A stretch of 64,000 nucleotides of DNA from assembly GCA_014281115.1 (NCBI GenBank), contig JACONQ010000009.1:930001-994000 (forward strand). The letters are read 5' to 3'. The stretch's first letter is position 1; each line of letters opens with the position of its first letter. A model generated the notes under the pieces. That model did not search any database. It saw only the letters and a program-made list of their open reading frames with translations, and had not been told where the DNA came from. This DNA is from Laburnicola sp. R22_1. Taxonomy: Eukaryota; Ascomycota; Dothideomycetes; Pleosporales; Didymosphaeriaceae. The position numbers and the translations under genes were made by a program. This document shows, one piece after another, positions 57,113 to 64,000 of this stretch.

Positions 57113-58076
57113 ATGCTATCCCTTCAATCCACCTCATTCCACCACGCCACCGACTCTACCCTCGCGCGCCTAAAGCCCCGAATGAAGCGACAAAAAACCG
57201 CAATGCGCGTCCGAGCCATGAGCCTCCAATCCAATTATGGCCACCTAAAGAACAAAGTTCACACAAAGAAGCCACCAATAAGCTCTGCGACTACCTTTCC
57301 CTTCCTGCGCCTCCCGCACAACATTCGCGTACGTATTCTGACGACAAATTCACCACTTCAACATGCTGACTCCCACGCCCACACAGATTATCATCTACAA
57401 GCAACTCTTCAAACACGTAGTCCCCACCCAAATATTCATCGACCCAACACGCATCGCCATCGACACCACCTTATCCACACTTCTCGGTCCCCCACTCCCA
57501 GGTATATGCCATGCGAATCGACAGATCTACAGTGAGTGCACGCCGCTCGTACTCTTAGACACAGAAGTGCACCTCATAGATATCATGGCAGTAAAGCGCC
57601 TTGCCGACTTCCTACGTCAGCGGTTCGCCTCCGCGCTTCTTCCAGGCATTCGAACGCTGTGCTTCCACTCTGGCATCACGTGGCGACCTTACGCTACGCA
57701 TACGCACAAAGCGCTGCTTCACACGTGTCGCGCGGTGCGACATGTTAAGATCGAAGTGAGGCCTACGGTTTGCATGGATGAAACGAAATTGCGGATGTGG
57801 TCGCGGAAGGAGGTCATTGCCCAGATGGATTTGTGCTGTTTGCTTGATTGCGAGGGGTTGGAGATGTTGACGCTGGTGTGTAGGGGTGGTGAGGTGTTCG
57901 CGAAGAGGATGAGGAGTACGAGGGAATTGGTGTTTAAGTCGCTGATTGTGTGGGTGAGAAAGAATATCTGTAGAGATGGGACGCCGAGATTGGGGGTTGA
58001 GTATGCGGATGAGAGGGGTGTGGTGGAGGGAAGATATGGAGGGGGCCTTTGTGAGGTACCTTGGTGGTTTGTATGA
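57113..58076 (+). CDS. F-box/2EXR-like fungal protein
   Basis: Two exons: 57113-57328 and 57387-58076, 301 aa, joined by a 58-bp intron in phase 0. The junction creates TTFPFLRLPHNIRIIIYKQL, the classic fungal FxFLxLPxEIRxxIYxxL box that starts F-box- and 2EXR-like proteins. GICHANRQIYSECTPLVLLDT then matches the second block (LLxxCRQIYxEAxPLLY). The remaining part is helical and ends VWVRKNICRDGTPRL. Such proteins are numerous in Pezizomycotina. A link to SCF ubiquitin ligases is possible, but most are uncharacterised. The N-terminal 60 residues are basic and poorly ordered. The start could also be further upstream in the same open frame, but the first ATG with a good leader is 57113. Confidence 0.7.
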
Positions 58077-58213
58077 GGTAGTGCGGGTGTTTTGTTATAT
58101 CTAAGGTATCAGTAATTTTTTTCGGGGTAAACGGATAGTCTTAGATTATCAATTCTTTTCGGCAAGTAGGATGAACACATCAAACTCCCTATCCGCCAGT
58201 GATTGGCACTTCC

Positions 58214-58909
58214 TCACTCCTTCACACCCCACCCATCCCCCTCCCCCCTTCTCTCAAATTCCAAAATCTCCCCAGCCCACTCACCCGCCTCCTTCCCAGC
58301 GACAACCTCCGTAATCCAAAGGCTCGCATCAATCCCCGAACTCACACCCCCAGCATTGACAATCCTAACACCCTGCTCCGTCTTCCCCGCATCCACCCAG
58401 CGCTTCCTCACAACATTGATCCCAGAATCGCCACCCGCAGCTTCATCAGCAAACGTCTTCAACATGTCGTAGGCAATATGATGTGTCGTCGATGTGCGAC
58501 CCGCCAGTATACCCGCCGCAGCCAGAATCAACGCACCAGTGCAAACACTCTGCAAGATACGATGCCCCGCCTCCTTTCTGGGAGGGAGACCCACGAACCG
58601 TTTGAGCAATGCGATAGTCTGTTTGCCATCCTCGCTGCGAACGTATTCCTCGACGGTTTCTGGCATGGCACCCGGAACGACGATAATATCGTAATTTTCG
58701 AGGTCTTTCTCGACGTCGTGGAAACTGGCGCCTGGCACATAGACGAGCACGCTTTGTGCGCCGGGTACGGGGTTCTGGTGCGCGAAGGAGGTCACGGTGA
58801 AGAGTTCGGGTTCGTTGGCCGGGGGTGGTGTGCTGTAGACTTCGGTTGGGCCGGTGAAGTCCATGATGTCGGCGCCGGGGTAGATGAGGATTGCTACGTT
58901 GAGGGCCAT
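58214..58909 (-). CDS. DJ-1/PfpI family protein
   Basis: A single-exon gene of 231 aa. It begins MALNVAILIYPGADIMDFTG, the usual first strand and loop of the family, and has IIVVPGAMPETVEEYV and the nucleophile elbow LQSVCTGALILAAAGIL, where Cys is the reactive residue. ITEVVAGKEAG and a C-terminal helix follow. The spacing resembles isonitrile-hydratase-like or ThiJ proteins of fungi more than peptidase PfpI itself. The exact reaction (glyoxalase, hydratase or redox sensing) cannot be told from sequence. GGVSSGIDASLWI is the conserved block near the second half of the active site. It lies head-away from the aminotransferase gene, with a repeat-rich gap between. Confidence 0.88.
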   Translation of the reverse strand: MALNVAILIYPGADIMDFTGPTEVYSTPPPANEPELFTVTSFAHQNPVPGAQSVLVYVPGASFHDVEKDLENYDIIVVPGAMPETVEEYVRSEDGKQTIALLKRFVGLPPRKEAGHRILQSVCTGALILAAAGILAGRTSTTHHIAYDMLKTFADEAAGGDSGINVVRKRWVDAGKTEQGVRIVNAGGVSSGIDASLWITEVVAGKEAGEWAGEILEFERRGEGDGWGVKE

Positions 58910-59054
58910 GGTAGGATTATGGGTATAGGGGCGGTTGGAATGTTTCGCTGTAGATGCACGACAAGTGGGACTAACAGGTGGGACTATATATTAACAAAAG
59001 GATCGGATCGGGTGCATTGTGTGCTCCGGCCCGACTGGGGCTAGTAGCGCGGGG

Positions 59055-59102
59055 GTGTCCGAAAAGGCCGTGCTAAAAAACACGACCTTTTCGGAGAAAC
59101 AC
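59055..59102. repeat. Long inverted repeat (hairpin)
   Basis: CCGAAAAGGCCGTG at 59059-59072 and CACGACCTTTTCGG at 59081-59094 pair with one mismatch around an 8-base A-rich loop. GTGT and ACAC extend the stem with a small bulge. It lies about 150 bp upstream of the DJ-1 gene start. It may be the end of a miniature transposon or a protein-binding site; no second copy is seen. Confidence 0.6.
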
Positions 59103-59223
59103 TGAGCAGCAGTCGCGAGGGTCCGAGTCTTCCGTTTTCACTAATACTAGAGTCGATGATGTTGTACGATATTGCAACTGTAATATGCATGAGAAAGCAT
59201 TCTTGCTTTTCGCTAATACGCTG

Positions 59224-59416
59224 TCATTAAAGCCGATGAAGCATGTAGTAATTGTTGCAACCGACACGATTTTGTCGGTGGAAGGGGCCGAAATTTTTTT
59301 TTTCGGGCGATATGTGACTCACAAGGAGCCGAACCAAAGTTCAACACAACTATACTTCCATCACATGCGACTAGGTACGTTATACTTTATCATTAAAGCG
59401 GATGAAGAATGTAGTA
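59224..59416 (+). repeat. 27-bp direct repeats flanking a T-run hairpin segment
   Basis: TCATTAAAGC(C/G)GATGAAG(C/A)ATGTAGTA occurs at 59224-59250 and 59390-59416 (25 of 27 identical). Between them, at 59255-59320, is a copy of the GGGGCCGA-T-run-TCGGGCGATATG repeat also seen at 61.3 and 12.2 kb, preceded by the small inverted pair CCGAC...GTCGG. The arrangement suggests a short mobile unit with direct terminal repeats. Confidence 0.55.
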
Positions 59417-59567
59417 CTGTCTAAGCAAAAATCCCGAAGGAGATAAGCGCAATCAAAATGTAGGTTTAGAAGACGATCGGCACGTATAAGTAAACCAACA
59501 GGTTATTCCTGCGAGGCATCACGACAATGATTGATTCTCTCACCTGCGATCAGACCGACCTTATCCC

Positions 59568-60899
59568 TCATGGCAAAACCTTCTTTAATACCTCCACAAG
59601 CTCCCGAATTTCTTCCTCAGTGTTGTAATGCACCATACTCACCCTGACCACAGCCTCCGGGCCCAACCCCAGCACCTCATCACACAACCTCTTCGAGTAG
59701 AAATGTCCCCACCTAAACCCAAAATTCCCCACCTTCTCCGCTTCCTCCACTACCTGTTTGGAATTCTTACCCTCTACTACGAACGAAATGGTCGGCACCC
59801 TGACAGCCGAGTCTGCAGACGTAGATCCAAGCACAGTGATGTCTTTGCGGGAGTTGAGAAAGTCGAGGAGGACGGTTTGCAGTTTTCCCTCGTGCGCGGC
59901 GATGGCGTCGCTTTTGCCGGCGAGGTAATTGACAATCTGGGGGATGGACTGCACGTTTTCGTAGTTTGAAGCTGCAAACCCCATTTTGTCTTCGAGAGTC
60001 GTGGTAGGGTTGAAATAGTGCGGGTGGGGCTTTACGTGCTCTTGAGCGGCGTTACTGGCGTACAGGACAGCCATGTGTGGGCCGTAGACCTATTCATGTT
60101 TATTTTTATGTACCAAAGCGGATAGGAAAAGACAACTTACCTTGTACCATGAGAACGCGTAAAAGTCCACTCCAAAGGCCTTGACGTCGACCCTCCGATG
60201 CGGCGCAAAGCTCACGCCATCCACACAAAACAGTGCCCCAGCTTCATGCACCACGTCCGCAATAGCCTTCACATCATGAATCGAGCCCAAGATGTTGCTC
60301 ACGTGCGTGCATGCAACAAACTTCACCTTCGGGCCAAGCAAAGGCTTGAGGTTCTCAGGCGTGAGCTTTAGCTCTGGCTTGGGCGACTCCCACCATTTCA
60401 CTGTAAGCTTGAGACGGTCTGCAAGATGAAGCCAGGGCGTGACATTGGTCTCGTGCTCCATCTTTGAGAGGATGATTTCTGAACCCTCGGGGATCTTGAG
60501 CGCGGAAGAGAGGTTCATGAAGAGCTGGGTTGTTGAACCGCCGAGCACTGTTGGACGTTAGCTACTACGAGCATTCATATACGCGTCATTTCTTTACCAA
60601 TTTCATCTCGTCCAGCGTTCATGTACTTCGCTGCAGCCTGGTAGCCTTCTTCGTACTTCGTGTTCGAGATCTGTCCCGTGTGGTACGACGCGCCGAGTTG
60701 GACATTTGTTTTCGAGAGGTACTGCGTGATGCTAGCTTACTGTTAACAAAACTCGTTCCACAGGAAGACTGGCTCAAACCTACGAGTCAATCACGTCTCC
60801 AAGGGTCTGACTTCCACCCGCGTTATCTAGGAAAACTTGATCCTGCTTTAATGCAGGGAAGCGCTCGCGCACTTGTGTAACATGGAAGGCTTCAGACAT
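59568..60899 (-). CDS. Class V aminotransferase, cysteine desulfurase-like
   Basis: Four exons: 60899-60784, 60731-60598, 60547-60141 and 60089-59568, 392 aa, with introns of 52, 50 and 51 bp, all keeping frame. The start MSEAFHVTQVRERFPAL leads to VFLDNAGGSQ, the substrate-binding start of this group. GGSTTQLFMNL and MEHETNVTPW are the cofactor-phosphate and NifS-like blocks. VDGVSFAPHRRVDVKAFGVD precedes FSWYKVYGPHMAVLY, where Lys is the pyridoxal-phosphate-binding residue. The C-terminal domain is complete. It most resembles the cysteine-desulfurase-like subgroup that lacks the sulfur-transfer cysteine loop, so true desulfurase activity is doubtful. It is a fold-type I PLP enzyme of unknown substrate, probably cytosolic since no targeting signal is visible. 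Confidence 0.9.
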
Positions 60900-61771
60900 T
60901 TTGAGTGCGATCTCCGAAGTGAAATTGGATGTCTCCTTGAAAGGTCAAGTCCAGGGCTCACTGGTTATATACCGCATAAGCTATGCAGCGTAACAGATAG
61001 CTAGCAGGGGGCTGATATGATCAACGATCATTTCCGTACGAAGGTGGCCTGTTTATGTTGTTGAAGTTGCGGCAGCACGATGCACGACATTTGCGGGCAA
61101 TGAGGGGTATGCCGAATCGGGAAGGTACGAAGCATCCAGCTAGGCGTCCTGCGCCCTACCGACTACACGCTCGCTCTATGCACATCGCTAAATATTACAT
61201 CACCTCTTTATCCGACATCTCCTCTATGATATCCGAGAACAGAAACCAGATGGGGTGATATTTCCCCTATAAAGACGGCTTACATCCACTTGAATTATGT
61301 ATTCGGACAAGCGTTACAACCAACATGTTTTTGTCGGTGGAGGGGCCGATTTTTTTTTTCGGCCGATATGCGACTCGTGAATAATGTCCACAGTAATAGG
61401 ACAAAAGTCTGAGCACAATTTGGAGTAAATGCAGGCAAATTGTACTCAGACTCCTGTCCACTAACTGTAACAGTGTTGGATACCGCATCAGGTCGTGTTT
61501 ATCACAGTCACATCGACATCGGAGTAAAATCGGCACCAACATAAGAAGAGGGCTGAATTCAATTGTAAGAATTCTATGTGCCCATTCACAGTCGGCTACT
61601 CCAGCCCAAGTAAAGCTTCATGGATCGATAGAAATCGATGGTGTGTTGTGATAGCAATGGTATAGCACGCCATGTGTGTTCAGGGAAAAAGGGTTGTTCC
61701 GACAAGTCGTATCAGCGACGCTGGATAACAATTCACAGAATGCAGACTGAGTCTCAACTTGACCAGAATCT
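60900..61771. other. Repeat-bearing intergenic stretch
   Basis: Holds the 3' side of the MYND gene and the promoter of the aminotransferase. It contains the GGGGCCGA-T10-TCGGCCGATATG repeat at 61341-61376, in which GGCCGA and TCGGCC are perfectly inverted, and a 77-bp MITE at 61391-61467. No other gene is supported. Confidence 0.5.
61391..61467. mobile_element. 77-bp Tc1/mariner-like MITE
   Basis: The left end is CAGTAATAGGACAAAAGTCT, and the reverse complement of the right end is CAGTTAGTGGACAGGAGTCT. Both continue GAGCACAATTTG / GAGTACAATTTG, giving inverted repeats of about 32 bp around a 13-bp centre. TA follows the right end; CA precedes the left end, so the TA duplication is slightly decayed. 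It is the same family as 12257-12345. Confidence 0.75.
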
Positions 61772-62884
61772 TCATGTCGCAGATTCTTCGGATTGAGAGA
61801 ATTGAGGACTGGTAGCAGATCCTTCTGGTTCAGAGGATTGAGGACTGATAGCAGGTCCTTCTGGTTGATAGGATGGAGAACTGGTAGGGTCGTCCGCGTG
61901 CTCTGCAGTAAGACTTGCCGCCAGGTAATCCTCATGCTCTGCAGTAAGACTTGCCGCCAGGTAATCCTCATGCTCTGCAGTAAGACTTGCCGCTAGGTAA
62001 TCCTCATGCTCTGCAGTAAGACTTGCCGCCAGGTAATCCTCATGCCCTGTACTATGACTTACCGACACGTCTTCGGGTTGAGTGGATTGAGGTCCACTAG
62101 AAACTTCCGTGTGCTGTGAACTAGAAGACTGAGAGAGCTCAGACGGTTTAGACGGTTTAGGAGTGAGATTTTCATCCAAATGCTCTTTACCAAGACTAGC
62201 CAACGGGTCATGCCCTTCCACAGGCGGCGTCCGAAGCCAATCAATGATAAACTGTGCCGACAAAGTATCCAGGTCGAACAGCGTATGTACCGCCTCTTTC
62301 GGGAAGTCGAGGAACTCGTGGAGCCCGTAGAACGTCAGCCACCCTCGTAGGAACCTATTGTGGGCCTGGAAACCAGGTAAGGAAAGTAGTGATCGATTCA
62401 CCTGGAGCTTGCGTTTAGTCTTCTGTACCTGAGACATCCCCATGATCATATATTCGCCGAGTTGAGATCCGATGGGAAGCCAGAACAAAGGCGCTGCTCT
62501 GACATCACCGCTCGCGAGCGTCTCCAATATGTCAATCCATATGAAATGCGGTTTCGTGGTTTGCACTGAGAATGTGATGGCGCGGACGTAATGTCTGGAA
62601 TCAGAGAGTTCAGGGAGGGGTCCAAGTTTGAGGAACATCTGGCAGAGGTCCTTGTGGAGCTTCCAATCCTCTTCTTGACACTCGCGTGAGCAGTAGAGAG
62701 GCCCGTCGCAGTGGTGGCAGCGTGAAGTTGCAGGCGATTTGCACCTCGTGCATGTGCGATCTACCTTCGGTGCGCGCTCGGTCCGTTCCAAGTTCTATGA
62801 TCAAGTTAGCAAACGTCCCACACAGGTCGTGCGCATATATACGTAGTTCGGCTCCTTTGCCAAAAGGGGTTGAGAAGACTCCAT
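61772..62884 (-). CDS. MYND zinc-finger protein with internal repeats
   Basis: Two exons: 62884-62843 and 62794-61772, 354 aa. The first exon is only 42 bp; the 48-bp intron (GTATAT, GCTAAC, ATAG) is needed because the long second-exon frame has no ATG start. Residues about 27-65 form a MYND finger: CTRCKSPATSRCHHC then YCSRECQEEDWKLHKDLC, with the expected Cys/His ligands. MYND domains bind proline-rich partner proteins. The middle (about 70-220) is a mixed domain with W and F residues of unknown type. The C-terminus has four near-identical 13-residue repeats (HEDYLAASLTAE-type) and then three looser 12-residue repeats (QPEGPAISPQSS-type), all Ser/Glu-rich. Confidence 0.85.
61897..62060 (-). 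repeat. 39-bp coding minisatellite, four units
   Basis: CTCTGCAGTAAGACTTGCCG and CCAGGTAATCCTCATG repeat every 39 bp, almost unchanged over four units, with a diverged fifth. The unit is a multiple of three, so copy-number changes would not break the MYND gene. Confidence 0.9.
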
Positions 62885-63311
62885 AGTCTCCTTGGTGGTG
62901 GTGTGGTTGTTGTTGTAATCAAAAATCTGCGACGCTATAATTATTGAGTTGCCATTGTAAACGGTGAAGAGTCGAGATTATGTTTTGAGAGCTCTTGCCG
63001 TAAGAGCTGGCTACGACTTCTCAGAACCGGTCGAAGCCCACCGAGGGAGTCGTGCTTGACACTGTTGCTCCATTTTGTCCTAACTCGCTTTGGCTGATGA
63101 ACCGTACAACTGCAGAACAAAAGTTTGAGTTCATTTGGCCTTCGTATTGCCTATCGTGGGATAACGCATAGTACTCGAACATATCCCCTAGTCCTTAGTT
63201 TGCGCTATTGAGTTTTTTATGATCTGTGACGTGATTGGGGTGACTATAAACGGACATGATTGAACAAATTACATTCGCAACGCCAGTGTAAACCAGGGGA
63301 AAGCCCTCCAA
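62885..63311. other. Intergenic gap with a diverged MITE
   Basis: Contains the promoter of the MYND gene, the 3' flank of the beta-lactamase-like gene and the diverged miniature transposon at 63107-63199. Nothing else is visible. Confidence 0.45.
63107..63199. mobile_element. Diverged copy of the Tc1/mariner-like MITE
   Basis: From AGAACAAAAGTTTGAGTTCA through TTGGCCTTCGTATTGCCTAT to TAGTACTCGAAC this follows the full-length copy at 12257-12345 position by position, with many substitutions. TA precedes it. The right inverted repeat is badly decayed (CCCCTAGTCCTTAG). Confidence 0.55.
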
Positions 63312-63973
63312 TCACAAAAATGTCTTCCAGACCGCCGCCTCAAACTCTTTAATGAGTACATTAGTCTTCTCGCCGCCCCATGGAATGACCTGCGTAGCAA
63401 AGAAACAGGCCAGACCCTTCTCACGATTAGCATTCCAGCAAAGGTTTGCCATCCCATGCCAACCGAGTGTGCCTTTCGGCTTGAAATACCCCTCGCGTTT
63501 GATGTCATGTGTCGATATAAACCCACCCAGTCCATGATTCGGGTTGACGCCTTCCATGCTATGGCCCACGAGCGGCGAGCACGCACCGTCCCACATAGAC
63601 TTCTGAAGCTTGCTACCCTCCTCGAACTGTGGCGTAAACATCATATCCATAGTCTCTTTCTTGAGGGTGACAGGTGAGTCCTTGAGCGTGTCGGACAAAA
63701 TGCGCATGTAGTCATCAACGGTAGAGAACATCCCAGCGCCACCACGCTCCGCCTCGGGCTCGTCCCAGATGGGGGTTTTACTCGCCACAAGCGTTCCGTC
63801 TTCCTTCCGCTCACTCATTTGCATAAGCTTCTTCGCCACTTCTGGTTTGCGGGAAAGATGCCAAGTCCAAGACTTGATGCCTAGCGGCTCAGCGATGTTG
63901 TGTGTGATATAGTCTTCAAACGCGGTCTTCGTAATTCGTTCCACAAGCACGCTCGCCCACTCAAGACTAGGGC
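63312..63973 (-). CDS. Beta-lactamase-fold serine hydrolase, C-terminal part
   Basis: The last exon of a gene whose upstream exons lie beyond the right edge. It probably begins at an acceptor TTTGCTCAG just above 63973, since PSLEWASVLVERITKTAFED fits the family there. The segment of about 220 aa has NIAEPLGIKSWTWHL, AERGGAGMFSTVDDYMRIL, NHGLGGFISTHD and LGWHGMANLCW near the third active-site element, corresponding to the C-terminal half of class C beta-lactamase/esterase-like proteins. The SxxK nucleophile motif would be in the missing part. In fungi these are mostly esterases or acyl transferases, often in secondary metabolism, rather than antibiotic-degrading enzymes. The substrate is unknown. 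Incomplete at the window end. Confidence 0.85.
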
Positions 63974-64000
63974 CTGAGCAAATGGATGTTTGGTGAGCAA

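Noticed and set aside
58199..59044. 281-codon open frame on the plus strand
   Set aside because: Shadow of the DJ-1/PfpI gene on the minus strand.
61897..62060. CRISPR-like regularity of 39-bp repeats
   Set aside because: Units are contiguous without spacers, lie in a coding exon and keep the reading frame; the organism is a eukaryote.

Overview
The window is nuclear DNA of a filamentous ascomycete (Pezizomycotina). The evidence is short GT-AG introns of mostly 46-105 bp with CTAAC-type branch sites, and a typical mix of fungal genes: a HET-domain protein, a CorA-like channel, nicotianamine synthase, a cupredoxin-like secreted protein, an R3H-associated protein and an F-box-like protein. A Dothideomycete is my best guess, at low confidence. 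I could not run searches; all family names rest on motifs I can read.

Layout. 1-4.8 kb has no convincing gene but holds repeats and small insertions. 4.8-7.2 kb is a PD-(D/E)XK-like gene (-). 7.2-9 kb is an AT-rich island followed by a broken orphan gene (-) interrupted by a 59-bp element. 10.3-11.9 kb is a HET gene. 12.2-12.8 kb is a cluster of miniature transposons and tandem repeats. 12.9-29.8 kb is a gene-dense block: CorA-like channel (-), amidohydrolase (+), nicotianamine synthase (+), ERCC6L2-like SNF2 ATPase (-), exosome subunit RRP41 (+), a small secreted protein (-), an R3H-associated protein (-) and a cupredoxin-like protein (+). 30.4-31.6 kb is a decayed gene resembling 2OG-Fe(II) oxygenases. 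From 31.9 to 50.6 kb the window is mostly empty, with only a KDEL receptor (-) at 39-40 kb and a Myb/SANT-like gene (+) at 44-45 kb. 50.6-64 kb has an aldo/keto reductase, a small membrane protein, tRNA-Leu(CAG), a 0.9-kb minisatellite, an F-box-like gene, a DJ-1/PfpI gene, a class V aminotransferase, a MYND protein with internal repeats, and the end of a beta-lactamase-fold gene.

The most unusual signal is a family of very small inserted sequences (37-70 bp, one related core) at four places: 3.4, 8.6, 19.5 and 40.7 kb. Each is flanked by a perfect 12-15 bp direct repeat that looks like a target-site duplication. Two of them end at exactly the same base, ...TTTCAG, and one of those two is shortened from the other end. 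At 8.6 kb the insertion lies inside a reading frame. Removing it with one repeat copy restores the frame, and it also forms a frame-neutral GT-AG intron whose donor comes from the duplicated target and whose acceptor comes from the element. This is what an introner (a mobile element that creates introns) would look like. Related cores sit in a ~125-bp tandem array at 12.4-12.75 kb, a possible source or relative. A fifth insertion (130 bp, 12-bp repeat) has a matching empty site elsewhere in the window.

Genes likely to act together are few. The CorA-like metal channel, the amidohydrolase and nicotianamine synthase (a metal chelator enzyme) sit side by side and could form a loose metal-handling neighbourhood. 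SNF2/RRP41 and CorA/amidohydrolase are divergent pairs that share short promoter regions.
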